A DNA stretch of 64,000 nucleotides from Phycisphaerales bacterium. GTDB lineage: Bacteria; Planctomycetota; Phycisphaerae; Phycisphaerales; UBA1924. Positions within the stretch are counted from its first letter, which is position 1. Every line of letters begins with the position of its first letter. The notes beneath the pieces were generated by a model that was not told the origin of the DNA, did not search any database, and saw nothing but the letters and a program-made list of their open reading frames with translations. The stretch is from the NCBI GenBank assembly GCA_035627955.1, contig DASPKU010000021.1, forward strand, positions 1-64,000, read 5' to 3'. Below are positions 8,711 to 16,673 of the stretch, in pieces. The translations under genes and the position numbers were made by a program.

Positions 8711-8742
8711 GCGGCGCGGGCAACCGCGCCGCTTGTGTTTTT
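8711..8742 (+). terminator. Intrinsic terminator with GCAA tetraloop
   Basis: Perfect 9-bp arms GCGGCGCGG (8711-8719) and CCGCGCCGC (8724-8732) enclose a GCAA loop. The hairpin is followed by TTGTGTTTTT. It lies 25 bp after the alternative-frame stop at 8685, which supports that frame as the true 3' end of the low-complexity gene. Confidence 0.85.
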
Positions 8743-8848
8743 GCCAATCTGTCTTACTCCGGTTTCCGGTTTCCGCCTTCCGGTTTACGGCCATTGTGGA
8801 AAACCGCGTACCGCACCACGCATCCACCCCGCCCTACCCTCCCACCCC

Positions 8849-10318
8849 ATGAGCCTGATGCTGAGCGTGAGCGGTTGCCGCGGCGTGGTCGGAGAGTCGC
8901 TGACCCCCGAGGTCGCCGCACGCTTCGCCGGCTCCTTCGCCGGGTGGCTGCGCGACCGCGCCGCCGGCCAGCCCGTCACCATCGTCCTCGGACGCGATGG
9001 GCGCGCCGGCGGCGAGATGGTCCGCGCCGCCGCGCTCGCGGGCATCACCGGTGCCGGTTGCCGCGTCATCGATCTCGGCGTCGCCATGACGCCCACCGTC
9101 GCCGTGATGACAGACTCCTACGCCCGCCGCAACGAGGGCCCGGTCGCGGGCATGGTCCTCACCGCCAGCCACAACCCCCAGCAGTGGAACGGCCTCAAGT
9201 GCCTGCTGGCCGAGGGGGGCCTGCACGGCTCGGCCGCGTGCGCCCCGCCCGCCGCGTTCGCCGCCGAGATCATCGAACGCTTCAAAGCCAACAAGCCCGG
9301 CCTGGTCTCCTGGGAGCACATCGGTCCCGTTGTGCAGGACGATTCCGGCATCGACGAGCACATCGGCCGCATCATGGACGCCCTCGTCGACTCGGGCCTG
9401 TGCGAAACCCCCGAAACCCTCGGCGACGGCCTGCACGTCGCGGTTGACTGCGTCAACGCGTCGGGCTCTATCGGCGCCCCCCGCCTGCTGGAGGCCCTGG
9501 GCTGCTCAGAGATCCTCCCGCTCAACGCCAGCAGCTCCGGCCTGTTCCCCCACCCGCCCGAGCCCACCGCCGAGAACCTCGCCATGCCCGGCGGCCTCGC
9601 CGATGCCGTGCGCGAAGCAGGCGCCGACGTGGGCTTCGCCCAGGACCCCGACGCCGACCGCCTCGCCCTCATCGACGAGTCCGGCCGCTACGTCGGCGAG
9701 GAGTACACGCTCGCGCTGGGCGCTCTCGCCCTGCTCAGCGCGGCCGAGAAGAACAGCGGCCCGGTGCTGGTCACCAACCTCTCCACCTCGCGGATGATCG
9801 ACGATGTGGCCGCCCGCTTCGGCGGGCGCGTGCTCCGGACAGCAGTGGGGGAGGCCAACGTCGTCGAGACCATGAAGCGCGAGCGCGCGTTGGCCGGCGG
9901 CGAGGGCAACGGCGGCGTCATCTGGCCGCGGGTGACCTACGTCCGCGACTCGCTCAGCGCCATGGCCCTCACGCTGTGGCTCATGTCCGCCCACGGCGGC
10001 GGGCGCGGCGCCCGCCGCCGCCTCTCCGACCTCGTCGCCTCCATCCCCACCTACGCCATCGAAAAACGCAAGGTCTCTCTCGCCCGGCGCGAGGACGCCA
10101 CGCCCGCCATCGAGAAGATCGCCGCGGCCTACCGCGACCAGCGCGTCGACCGCCAGGACGGCGCCTGGGTCGACTTCACGACCGGCCCTCTCGCGGGCAA
10201 GGCCTGGCTGCACGTGCGGGCCAGCAACACCGAGCCGATCATGCGGCTGATCGCTGAGGCCCCCACCAGCGACGCCGCCAATGCGGTGCTCGACGACGCG
10301 GCGAAGGTGATCGGGTGA
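8849..10318 (+). CDS. glmM: Alpha-D-phosphohexomutase, phosphoglucosamine mutase-like
   Basis: The protein has 489 residues with the four-domain phosphohexomutase pattern. The catalytic phosphoserine loop TASHNPQQWNG lies near residues 105-115, the metal-binding loop DPDADR near 266-271, a sugar-binding loop GEGNGGVIWP near 350, and the phosphate-binding RASNTEPIMRL near 457. The variant metal loop and sugar loop fit GlmM (glucosamine-6-phosphate to glucosamine-1-phosphate, for peptidoglycan and lipopolysaccharide precursors) or a planctomycete phosphomannomutase/phosphoglucomutase; I prefer GlmM but not strongly. The start at 8849 places the conserved LMLSVSGCRGVVG at the N-terminus. Confidence 0.85.
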   Translation: MSLMLSVSGCRGVVGESLTPEVAARFAGSFAGWLRDRAAGQPVTIVLGRDGRAGGEMVRAAALAGITGAGCRVIDLGVAMTPTVAVMTDSYARRNEGPVAGMVLTASHNPQQWNGLKCLLAEGGLHGSAACAPPAAFAAEIIERFKANKPGLVSWEHIGPVVQDDSGIDEHIGRIMDALVDSGLCETPETLGDGLHVAVDCVNASGSIGAPRLLEALGCSEILPLNASSSGLFPHPPEPTAENLAMPGGLADAVREAGADVGFAQDPDADRLALIDESGRYVGEEYTLALGALALLSAAEKNSGPVLVTNLSTSRMIDDVAARFGGRVLRTAVGEANVVETMKRERALAGGEGNGGVIWPRVTYVRDSLSAMALTLWLMSAHGGGRGARRRLSDLVASIPTYAIEKRKVSLARREDATPAIEKIAAAYRDQRVDRQDGAWVDFTTGPLAGKAWLHVRASNTEPIMRLIAEAPTSDAANAVLDDAAKVIG

Positions 10319-10337
10319 CAGTGCAACGGGGTAGCGC

Positions 10338-10697
10338 ATGAACAGCGTTCACTTCCTAACCAGAGATCGACGGGGTATCGACACCGTCCGAGCGCGGCTG
10401 AGCACGTTTCTTGAAGTCCAGCACTCCGAGGAAGGACGAGTAGTTTGCGTTTCCGAGGGCGACAGCCGCGCGTACTTGTATGAGTCAGGTGCGGTTGATG
10501 AGCACGGGATGTACTGCATCACCTGCGATTACTCGTGCGGCCGGAAGGCGGTCGTGGCCGTGATTCGGTGCTTGGCCAACGACGAGAGCGTCATGATCGA
10601 CTTCGACATTGGCCCCCTGATGCCCGGTCGAGCGGTTGTCGCTTTGTTGTCAGGGAATCCCGAATGGGACTGGCTCACAGAGATGCGCGATCATTGA
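10338..10697 (+). CDS. Hypothetical protein
   Basis: The product has 119 residues, with mixed charge and no signal peptide or membrane segment. It has a few scattered Cys residues (CITCDYSCG) and no motif I recognise. The start lies 20 bp after the phosphohexomutase stop. The last 7 bp overlap the 3' end of the convergent antitoxin-like gene. Local GC content is slightly lower than in the flanking housekeeping genes, which fits an accessory gene, but nothing else indicates its origin. Confidence 0.55.
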   Translation: MNSVHFLTRDRRGIDTVRARLSTFLEVQHSEEGRVVCVSEGDSRAYLYESGAVDEHGMYCITCDYSCGRKAVVAVIRCLANDESVMIDFDIGPLMPGRAVVALLSGNPEWDWLTEMRDH

Positions 10698-10972
10698 CCG
10701 TTGTGTTTGCCGAACAGTTGTCTCATTGTCTCTCGATCTTGCTCCAGATCTTCAAGCGAGTAGTTGTGGCAAACGTCGCGATCGGCGAGCCACTTCTCTG
10801 TCGCCCAGCGGTCCGGTAGACCAAGTAAACGCTGGACCGTCGAGTTCCCGGACTTGCGAGTCCTGTACCCCTCGATGACCAGCGCCTCAAACGCCGCGCG
10901 GTCCAGGTTGTCCCCCCACACCTCGATCAGCGTCCTCTTCGCGTCGTCGGGGATGTTCAGTGACAGCGTCAT
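10691..10972 (-). CDS. UPF0175-like small protein (antitoxin-type)
   Basis: The protein has 93 residues. It has an N-terminal beta/helix segment (MTLSLNIPDDAKRTLIEVWG). A helix-turn-helix-like block reads TVQRLLGLPDRWATEKWLAD, and the ending NYSLEDLEQDRETMRQLFG is the typical C-terminal signature of UPF0175 proteins. Members of that family are annotated as antitoxins or DNA-binding regulators. No partner toxin such as a PIN protein lies next to it, so the gene appears solitary. ATG 10972 is chosen because it starts exactly at the conserved MTLSLNIP block. Confidence 0.65.
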   Translation of the reverse strand: MTLSLNIPDDAKRTLIEVWGDNLDRAAFEALVIEGYRTRKSGNSTVQRLLGLPDRWATEKWLADRDVCHNYSLEDLEQDRETMRQLFGKHNGQ

Positions 10973-10980
10973 ACCGAATC

Positions 10981-11721
10981 TTAGTCCGGATCCCCCACCC
11001 ACCCCATCACCCGGAACACCGCCCGCGTGGGCGCGATGATCTCCGCCGCGTTGCTCTCATCAAACTGAGCCACCGTGTCCACCGGCAGCAGCAGCGTCTC
11101 GGTGTACTCCCAGTTCGCCGGCCCCGAGTGCTGCAAGTCTTCCAGAGCTCCCAGGTCGCACTCGATGCACACATCATCGCTGTGCGCCACATGGTCGCGC
11201 ACGTACGCCACCGCCCGCACGCGCGACGCATCCACCACCAGCCCCGCCTCCTCCGCGACCTCATCCTCCAGCTGGCTGAGCAGCGCCCCGACGGGAACCT
11301 CCTCCACGCTCGGGTGCGGCGCGGGGACGCCCCCCGACGGCCCCAGCTCCCACATCCCGCCGTAGATCCGCGTCTGCGGCGAGCGCCGCCCCAGCAGCAC
11401 GTACGCCCGACCCGCCCCGTCCCGCACCGTCAGCACCGCCGTCACCGACAGCTGCTGCACTCCCGTCACCACCCGCGGCTGCACGGCCAGCCGCATATAC
11501 CGGTCCCGGCGCGCCAGCACCTCGCCGCCATCAGCATCAAACGTCACCACCGACAGGATCGGCCCGTCGAAGTGCCGCGGGTTCTCCTCGCACAGCTCCC
11601 GCCACCGCGCCTCCACAGCGGGTGACACCTCCGGCGGCCCCGGCGGGCGCGTCATCCGCACCCGCGGAAACCCTTCCAGCGGCCACGCCGTGACACCCTC
11701 GATTGAACGCAGTGGGATCAT
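10981..11721 (-). CDS. Nudix-hydrolase-like protein
   Basis: The protein has 246 residues. The central region VTAVLTVRDGAGRAYVLLGRR followed by GGMWELGPSGGV and, further on, LEDEVAEEAGLVV has the order of a Nudix domain. The helix matches REVxEExG loosely (the first Arg is replaced), and the gap between the Gly and the helix is about ten residues longer than usual. It may therefore be a divergent or inactive Nudix. No substrate is suggested by the context. A fold-back repeat lies directly upstream and YbaB lies beyond it on the same strand. Confidence 0.6.
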   Translation of the reverse strand: MIPLRSIEGVTAWPLEGFPRVRMTRPPGPPEVSPAVEARWRELCEENPRHFDGPILSVVTFDADGGEVLARRDRYMRLAVQPRVVTGVQQLSVTAVLTVRDGAGRAYVLLGRRSPQTRIYGGMWELGPSGGVPAPHPSVEEVPVGALLSQLEDEVAEEAGLVVDASRVRAVAYVRDHVAHSDDVCIECDLGALEDLQHSGPANWEYTETLLLPVDTVAQFDESNAAEIIAPTRAVFRVMGWVGDPD

Positions 11722-11727
11722 GAATAG

Positions 11728-11865
11728 GAACCCCGACCGTGAGGGAGGGCACAGCCGCGCTTCGCGGCTGTACGGCTCGCGTCCCAGTCTGGCGGTACTT
11801 CCAGCATGTCTTTCGGCCGCGCCGGCGTCGAAGCGCCGCCCGACCCTCCCTGATGGTCGGGGTTC
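11728..11865. repeat. Fold-back repeat, GGAACCCCGACC family, copy 1
   Basis: Terminal inverted arms of 22 bp (11728-11749 and 11844-11865) match with two mismatches and begin GAACCCCGACCGT. An inner hairpin, AGCCGCGCTTCGCGGCT, lies at about 11753-11769. The right end touches the ybaB stop codon. A second copy lies at 14211-14342, where the same inner hairpin is also present. Confidence 0.75.
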
Positions 11866-12240
11866 TTATGCCCCCAGCAGCCCCGGCAACCCCGGCAGCC
11901 CGTTCTCAAACCCGAGGGCCTTGGCCTCCTCGTCGATCGCCTCCTTCATCTTCCCCTGCGCCTTGGTGATGCCATCGTTCACCGCCTCCGCGATCAGCTG
12001 CCCCGCCAGCGCCCGCGTCTTGTCGTCCGCGTTCATGCCCACCACCAGCCCCGGCGCCAGCTCCACGCTGAGCACCTTCATCGCCCCGTTCACCACCACG
12101 CGCACCGCCCCCATCCCGCTCTCGCCCGTGACGCGCGTGCTCTCGCTCTTCTCCTTGATCCGCGCCCCCGCCTCGCGCAGCTTGTCCTTGTTCTTCATCA
12201 GCCCCGCGACCGCGGCCATCATCTTCATGTTGTCGAACAT
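11866..12240 (-). CDS. ybaB: YbaB/EbfC family nucleoid-associated protein
   Basis: The protein has 124 residues. The N-terminal helix is Met/Lys-rich (MFDNMKMMAAVAGLMKNKDKL), followed by a beta hairpin (GMGAVRVVVNGAMKVLSVEL) and a C-terminal helix (TRALAGQLIAEAVNDGITKAQ). This is the YbaB/EbfC DNA-binding fold, whose dimers bind DNA and affect nucleoid structure. In many bacteria the gene follows dnaX and precedes recR; here neither is present. A Pro/Gly/Leu tail (GLPGLPGLLGA) ends the protein. Confidence 0.88.
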   Translation of the reverse strand: MFDNMKMMAAVAGLMKNKDKLREAGARIKEKSESTRVTGESGMGAVRVVVNGAMKVLSVELAPGLVVGMNADDKTRALAGQLIAEAVNDGITKAQGKMKEAIDEEAKALGFENGLPGLPGLLGA

Positions 12241-12253
12241 GGCACTTCCTTGT

Positions 12254-12727
12254 TCAGGGCAGCAGCGCCAACGCCGCGCCCAGCACCAGCAACGTTATCA
12301 GCGTCGCCACCCCGAGCGCCACGGGCTTGCTCACATGCGCGGGCTCGTTCTTAAGGTGCGGTCCCACCAGCACCCATCCGATCGCGATGGGAAACAGCCA
12401 CAGGTGCCCCCTCTTGCCCGAGGAACCGAAGAGCATCGCCGCCACAACCCCGGGCGGGTTCTCCATGTGGGGCAGCACCTTCAGTCCAATCCACACCTGC
12501 GTCGCCGCGAGCACCCCACACCACGCCATGTACGCCAGGTGCCATCGCACGCTCCACCGCGCCGCCTCAGAACGCAGCAGCGACAGCACCAGCGTGTCTC
12601 CGCACTCGGGGCACTCGTTGGTCTCCAGCCCGCGCAGGTTGTAGCGGCAGCGCGGGCACTTGACGTCGTTCTCGCGCAGATACTCGATCAGCCTTGGGTC
12701 CGGCGAAGATCGCAACGTCCAGCCCAT
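12254..12727 (-). CDS. Zinc-ribbon membrane protein (CPxCxYxLRGL family), first of three
   Basis: The protein has 157 residues. Near residue 24 it carries CPRCRYNLRGL followed by CPEC about ten residues on, a rubredoxin-like zinc ribbon. Three or four hydrophobic segments follow (around residues 63-82, 110-128 and 138-156). This architecture is a planctomycete hallmark with no assigned function. It is the first upstream neighbour of ybaB (13 bp gap) and one of three related genes in a row on the same strand. Confidence 0.75.
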   Translation of the reverse strand: MGWTLRSSPDPRLIEYLRENDVKCPRCRYNLRGLETNECPECGDTLVLSLLRSEAARWSVRWHLAYMAWCGVLAATQVWIGLKVLPHMENPPGVVAAMLFGSSGKRGHLWLFPIAIGWVLVGPHLKNEPAHVSKPVALGVATLITLLVLGAALALLP

Positions 12728-12737
12728 CGCGGCCCCT

Positions 12738-13196
12738 TCAGATCACCAGCCCGATGCCCACATACAGAACCGTAAGCCCCGCCGCCAGCGCCAGCACGTG
12801 CCACCGCTTGGCCCCGAACGCCACCGACACATCGAAGTACCACACGTACACCAGCGCCGCGAAGTTCACGATCGGCAGCAGCCCGAACCCGCCGTCTTGC
12901 CACGCCGCCGTACGCCGTCCCATCTCGAACCGCACGAACAGCATCTCCCACGGGTTGTTCGCCACCGGGTGGTACCACAGGTACCACAGCATGGACACGT
13001 TCGCCGCCGCCAGCACCGCGATCCCCGCCCACTCCCACGCCGCCAGCGCCCGGTGCCGCGGCCCCAGCAGGTAGGCCATCGTCAGCCGCGTCCCGCACTC
13101 GGGGGACACTGGCTCCGCGAGGCCGCGCAGGGTGTACCCGCACCGCGGGCAGTCGACCTTGTGGTTCTCGAGGTAGCGGTTGACCTTCTCGTTCAT
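12738..13196 (-). CDS. Zinc-ribbon membrane protein, second of three
   Basis: The protein has 152 residues when started at ATG 13196 (MNEKVNRYLENHKVDCP). A zinc-ribbon half site CPRCGYTLRGL is intact. The second knuckle reads SPECG, so one of the four zinc Cys is replaced by Ser, which may weaken metal binding. Four hydrophobic segments follow. The gene is 10 bp upstream of the next zinc-ribbon gene and 7 bp downstream of the previous one, so the three form an operon. Confidence 0.7.
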   Translation of the reverse strand: MNEKVNRYLENHKVDCPRCGYTLRGLAEPVSPECGTRLTMAYLLGPRHRALAAWEWAGIAVLAAANVSMLWYLWYHPVANNPWEMLFVRFEMGRRTAAWQDGGFGLLPIVNFAALVYVWYFDVSVAFGAKRWHVLALAAGLTVLYVGIGLVI

Positions 13197-13203
13197 GCTC
13201 CAC

Positions 13204-13659
13204 CTACAAGACGCTCTGCACCGATAGCGCACACAGCTGCACCACCACCAGCGCCCACGCCGTCCACAGCAGCATCTCCGCCCCGGCGCGGCCGCTCGCC
13301 CGGAACCGCAGCATGGGCCACGCGATCAGCAGCATGGCCGCGCCCACCGGCACCAGCCCGCCCCCGTGCCGCCCCTGGAACACCAGCCGATACCACCCCG
13401 GCAGCCCTACCTCAACGGCCGCCTCCCACACGAACGCCGCGCCGCACAACAGCACGCACAGCCACCACCCCCAGCCGCTCACCATCAGCGCCGCCCACCG
13501 CGGCCGCACCGGCCGCCCCAGGTCCGCCACAACGAACCGCCGCCCGCACTCCGGGCATGTCAGCCCGCCCAGCCCTCGCATCGAGTACCCACACCCGATG
13601 CACGGCGAATCAACCACCCGCAGGTGCTCGATGAGCGATGCCTCGTCCTTGAACTCCAC
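13204..13659 (-). CDS. Zinc-ribbon membrane protein, third of three
   Basis: The protein has 151 residues if the GTG at 13659 is used. A GGAGGT ribosome-binding site lies 10 nt upstream of that codon, and it avoids an N-terminal extension that would be encoded by a fold-back repeat. The zinc ribbon has CIGCGYSMRGL and CPECG. Three or four membrane segments follow, including a Trp-rich stretch (GWGWWLCVLLCG). It appears to be the first gene of the zinc-ribbon/ybaB run. The frame remains open up to 13752 through the repeat, so an extended product is possible. Confidence 0.65.
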   Translation of the reverse strand: MEFKDEASLIEHLRVVDSPCIGCGYSMRGLGGLTCPECGRRFVVADLGRPVRPRWAALMVSGWGWWLCVLLCGAAFVWEAAVEVGLPGWYRLVFQGRHGGGLVPVGAAMLLIAWPMLRFRASGRAGAEMLLWTAWALVVVQLCALSVQSVL

Positions 13660-13685
13660 GCCCGAGTGTACCTCCGGAAGAGGGG

Positions 13686-13839
13686 TCTCTCGCGGAGGAC
13701 GCGGAGGCGCGGAGAAAGGCATGGAAAAGAAGCCAAGCAGCTGAGACTTCAAATCACCAGGCTTAGGTTCTCACGGCTGCCCGTCTCCGCCAGAGACACT
13801 TCGGGCTCTCCTCCGCGCCCCCGCGTCCTCCGCGAGAGA
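13686..13839. repeat. Fold-back repeat, tandem CGGAGG family, copy 1
   Basis: Inverted arms of 29 bp (13686-13714 and 13811-13839) pair with one mismatch and consist of repeated CGCGGAGG-type units (TCTCTCGCGGAGGACGCGGA on the left). About 96 bp separate the arms. A further CTCCGCGCCT run continues to about 13879. It separates the zinc-ribbon operon from the divergent ferredoxin gene. A related element with perfect arms lies at 24677-24824. Confidence 0.8.
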
Positions 13840-13942
13840 CATTCCCCGCCTTTCTCCGCGCCTTTGCGCCTCCGCGTGGGCTTCCTGCACCGCCCGGCCG
13901 ATGGATATGATCCGCCCCGAGACGATTCCCAGGACCCACTTC

Positions 13943-14209
13943 ATGCCTCACGTCATCACCGAGCCCTGCATCGGCACCAAGGACACCTCCTGCGTGGGCG
14001 TCTGCCCCGTGGACTGCATCCACCCCAGCAAGAACGAGCCCGACTTCGGCTCAACCGATCAGCTCTACATCGACCCCGATACCTGCATCGACTGCGCCCT
14101 CTGTGTCGACGAGTGCCCCGTCAAGGCCATCTTCCAGCAGGAAGACGTCCCCGCCGAGTGGACCAAGTACATCCAGGTCAACCTCGACTACTACAAGAAC
14201 AAGGGCTAA
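13943..14209 (+). CDS. 7Fe-type ferredoxin
   Basis: The protein has 88 residues. Cysteines at 9, 17, 21 and 25 and at 48, 51, 54 and 58 reproduce the C-x7-C-x3-C-x3-CP and C-x2-C-x2-C-x3-CP spacing of 3Fe-4S/4Fe-4S ferredoxins such as Azotobacter FdI. The protein should act as a soluble low-potential electron carrier. ATG 13943 is chosen because MPHVITEPC is the conserved start; an upstream in-frame ATG at 13901 is the alternative. No partner oxidoreductase lies adjacent. A fold-back repeat begins two bases after the stop. Confidence 0.92.
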   Translation: MPHVITEPCIGTKDTSCVGVCPVDCIHPSKNEPDFGSTDQLYIDPDTCIDCALCVDECPVKAIFQQEDVPAEWTKYIQVNLDYYKNKG

Positions 14210-14210
14210 C

Positions 14211-14342
14211 AGGAACCCCGACCGTCAGGGAGGGGAAAGCCGCGCTTCGCGGCTTTGCGTGAAGCCCCACGCAAACTGAGTCAGCAAGTCGAACGGAGTG
14301 CCGCGAAGCACGGCCCTGCCTTTCCTCACGGTCAGGCTTCCT
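14211..14342. repeat. Fold-back repeat, GGAACCCCGACC family, copy 2
   Basis: The left end AGGAACCCCGACCGTCAGGG (from 14211) and the right end CTCACGGTCAGGCTTCCT (to about 14342) are imperfect inverted repeats of the same family as 11728-11865. An inner perfect hairpin AAAGCCGCG/CGCGGCTTT lies at 14236-14256. The element fills the whole gap between the convergent ferredoxin and lipoprotein genes and overlaps the stop of the latter. Confidence 0.7.
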
Positions 14343-14598
14343 ACCGCTCCTTCTTCGACACCAGGTCCCCATCCTCCTCCACCACCAGGTCCCACCCCTT
14401 CTCCCCGCTGGTGACCTTCGCCTTGTAGGTGACGAACCCGTCCTTCTTCTCCCGAAGGATCGAGTCGATCTTCCCCGGCGCCGTGCGCTGGATGGTCTTG
14501 AGCACCGGCGGCGGCACCTCGGTGTAGCTCACCCCCGCCCGCTCCTGCACACAGCCGCAGAGCACCAGCGCAACGACCGCAATCAGGTACCGCATCAT
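14341..14598 (-). CDS. Small lipoprotein with PepSY-like domain
   Basis: The protein has 85 residues. The signal ends in the lipobox LVLCGC (Cys near residue 16). The mature part (VPPPVLKTIQRTAPGKIDSI, then YKAKVTSGEKGWDLVVEEDG) has the helix plus beta-sheet pattern of PepSY-like domains found in periplasmic inhibitors. The stop overlaps the end of the neighbouring fold-back repeat. Two adjacent ATG codons (14598 and 14595) are possible starts. The longer reading to 14982 is rejected because it overlaps the next gene in another frame. Confidence 0.65.
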   Translation of the reverse strand: MMRYLIAVVALVLCGCVQERAGVSYTEVPPPVLKTIQRTAPGKIDSILREKKDGFVTYKAKVTSGEKGWDLVVEEDGDLVSKKER

Positions 14599-14642
14599 TC
14601 CAGCGTACTGCAAAGCGGTGCTCCTCACTTTGCCACTTCCTA

Positions 14643-15131
14643 TCAGGCCGCCCGCTCGTGCCACCGCGCGGGCCGCACGTTGCTCGGGGCGTTGGGGGTC
14701 TCCCGCCAGTCCTCGGCCGTGCGGAGCGTGAGCTCCATCGGCATCGTCTTGCGGTAGCCCAGCAGGCGGATCACCTCCAGCACATCGGTCCACGTGGGGA
14801 AGGCCTTGTCGTTGCTCTTCTTGAAGGCCTCGATCGCCATGAGGAACAGGAACTGCTCCTTGGTCAGCTCCCCTTCCTCGGCCGAGCGGGTGAAGTCGCT
14901 GAGCCGCCGCCCAGCCCCGCGCCGGCGCTCCAGGCCCGTGGATGCGCCCTCCACGTTCAGTGAGCGGCGGTCCACCGGCCACACCCGCCGGTCGATGATC
15001 GTGCCCTCGGGCGGGCCGGGGGGACGCTGGCCGGAGTTGGACGTGGATGGCAAAGGAGCCAGGGGCGCCGTCGGCGCACCTGGCTCCTGAGTGGTCTGCT
15101 TGGCGGAAGGCGTGGGGTTCTTATCGGGCAT
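14643..15131 (-). CDS. Hypothetical protein with disordered N-terminus
   Basis: The protein has 162 residues. Residues 1-90 are Pro/Thr/Arg-rich and probably disordered. The C-terminal part (LTKEQFLFLMAIEAFKKSND, then FPTWTDVLEVIRLLGYRKT) forms a compact helical block resembling winged-helix modules. I do not recognise a family. The gene lies between two other small minus-strand genes, and no operon partner suggests a role. Confidence 0.6.
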   Translation of the reverse strand: MPDKNPTPSAKQTTQEPGAPTAPLAPLPSTSNSGQRPPGPPEGTIIDRRVWPVDRRSLNVEGASTGLERRRGAGRRLSDFTRSAEEGELTKEQFLFLMAIEAFKKSNDKAFPTWTDVLEVIRLLGYRKTMPMELTLRTAEDWRETPNAPSNVRPARWHERAA

Positions 15132-15181
15132 GGGCGGGGTCCCTTCTCGGAGCCGCCGCGCGTGCCGATCACCACGGCGGG

Positions 15182-15448
15182 CTACAGGTCGTCGTCGTCC
15201 TCTTCGTCGTCCTCGCCCTCTTCATCGTCACCCTCGGGGTCCTCCTCCAGCCCTTCCTCGTCGTCCTCGAGGAAGTCCTCGTCCTCTTCCTCGAACTCCT
15301 CACCGTCCTCAAACTCGTCCTCGTCGCCAAAGTCGTCATCGTCGTCCATGTCATCCTCGTCATCGACGCCCATCAGGGGCGCGACAGCGGGATCCAGCGG
15401 CGACAGCCACTCCTCTTTCGTCTCCACCTCAAGCACTGCGATCGACAT
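15182..15448 (-). CDS. Very acidic low-complexity protein
   Basis: The protein has 88 residues. After a normal N-terminus (MSIAVLEVETKEEWLSPLDP) the last 60 residues are almost all Asp and Glu, with scattered Phe and Gly. Such acidic tails occur in nucleic-acid mimics and in histone- or ribosome-associated proteins, but none can be assigned. The product is probably disordered. ATG 15448 gives the only sensible start; the longer reading to 15769 runs over the divergent promoter region. Confidence 0.6.
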   Translation of the reverse strand: MSIAVLEVETKEEWLSPLDPAVAPLMGVDDEDDMDDDDDFGDEDEFEDGEEFEEEDEDFLEDDEEGLEEDPEGDDEEGEDDEEDDDDL

Positions 15449-15753
15449 GTTCCACCTTCCGTTGATTGGTCCACACGCCGCGTGAGCAGACCACACCCAC
15501 GCGTTTGTTCCACCGTGCGCCCGCGACATTCGGGGCCCCTGCCCCCGCGGTTCCGGTCCCGCGGGACCCATTATTCCCGGGTCCCGCACCACTGTCCCGC
15601 GCCGGCAGGAGTCAACCCCCCTGCCCGAATGCGGCGGTACAGTACAATCCACCCCGCCCAAGTCAATCGGGGGGCATCCCCGGCCCGCACGCCGGTTCCA
15701 TCCACCAAGTACCACCACGGCGCAACCCCGCTCCCCGCCCGCACCAACTCCCG

Positions 15754-16395
15754 ATGAAGACCGATTCAACCAACGAGCCCAGGTTCCCCGCCCTCCTCGC
15801 GGCGGTCCTCCTCCCGGGCCTGGGCCACGTCGTCGCCGGCGAACGTCTCCGCGGGCTGTTCGTCGCGGTCGGCATCCTCGGCCTTTTCTTCGGCGGCATG
15901 CTCGTCGGGGGCATCGACACCATCGACCGCAAGGACAACGGCGTCTGGTTCATCGGGCAGGCCCTGGTCGGCCCCCTCGCCTTCGGCGTGGACTACCTCC
16001 ACCAGGAAAAGTTCAAGGCCTACGACCCGTCGATCATGGGGGCGGCCACCCTCGCGCAGGTCAAGAACGCCCGCAAGCGCTCCGGGTATCCGGATGAGCA
16101 GATGCAGGACGCCGAGGTCTCCACCAACCAGGGGCGCTTCAAGGTGAAGGTGTGGGGAAAGGCGCCCCCCGGCGGCGGCCCGCCCAACGCCACCAGCGTC
16201 GGCAAGGTCAACGAGCTCGGAACGCTGTTCTCGACCATCGCGGGCATGCTCAACCTCATCGCGATCATCGATGCGGGCTTCCCGGGGCGGCCCAGGAAGC
16301 AGCGGAAGGAAGGGGAGCCGGGCCCGGCAGACAAGGGCGTGGACAAGGTGCTGACCGGCGCTGACGTCGCCTCGACGGTCGGGGGTGGCCAGTGA
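15754..16395 (+). CDS. Membrane protein of unknown function (DUF6677-like)
   Basis: The protein has 213 residues. The N-terminal half has membrane segments (FPALLAAVLLPGLGHVVAGE, then LFVAVGILGLFFGGMLVGGI). The PGLGHxxxGxxxRGL pattern resembles small bacterial membrane families such as DUF6677, a tentative match from memory. The C-terminus is Lys/Gly/Pro-rich and probably cytoplasmic. The next gene overlaps by 4 bp (GTGA), so the two are translationally coupled and may work together. Confidence 0.65.
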   Translation: MKTDSTNEPRFPALLAAVLLPGLGHVVAGERLRGLFVAVGILGLFFGGMLVGGIDTIDRKDNGVWFIGQALVGPLAFGVDYLHQEKFKAYDPSIMGAATLAQVKNARKRSGYPDEQMQDAEVSTNQGRFKVKVWGKAPPGGGPPNATSVGKVNELGTLFSTIAGMLNLIAIIDAGFPGRPRKQRKEGEPGPADKGVDKVLTGADVASTVGGGQ

Positions 16396-16634
16396 CGCTG
16401 CTCGCCTACACCCCGTTCATCGACCCCGTCAACATCAACCAGTACTGGTACCTGCTGCTGCTGCCCGTGTCGCTGCTGGTCTCGCTGTCGTACAAGGCCT
16501 GCCGCGTGGAGTCGCTGAGCGACCTCCCGCGCGAGGTGGGCGTGATGACGGTGCAGATCGTGGTGGTGATGATCCTCCTGGGGGTGGCGAGCTTCCTGTT
16601 CGTGGAGAAGGTGCTGCCGATGATCGCGGCGTAG
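16392..16634 (+). CDS. Small two-helix membrane protein
   Basis: The protein has 80 residues with two hydrophobic helices (YWYLLLLPVSLLVSLSY and VGVMTVQIVVVMILLGVASF) separated by a short charged loop. The GTG start at 16392 overlaps the upstream stop by 4 bp. Function is unknown, but coupling with the upstream membrane protein suggests a two-component membrane complex. Confidence 0.7.
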   Translation: MTLLAYTPFIDPVNINQYWYLLLLPVSLLVSLSYKACRVESLSDLPREVGVMTVQIVVVMILLGVASFLFVEKVLPMIAA

Positions 16635-16673
16635 GTCCTCTACGACGTATAGGTCATCGAGGACGTATCGGAT

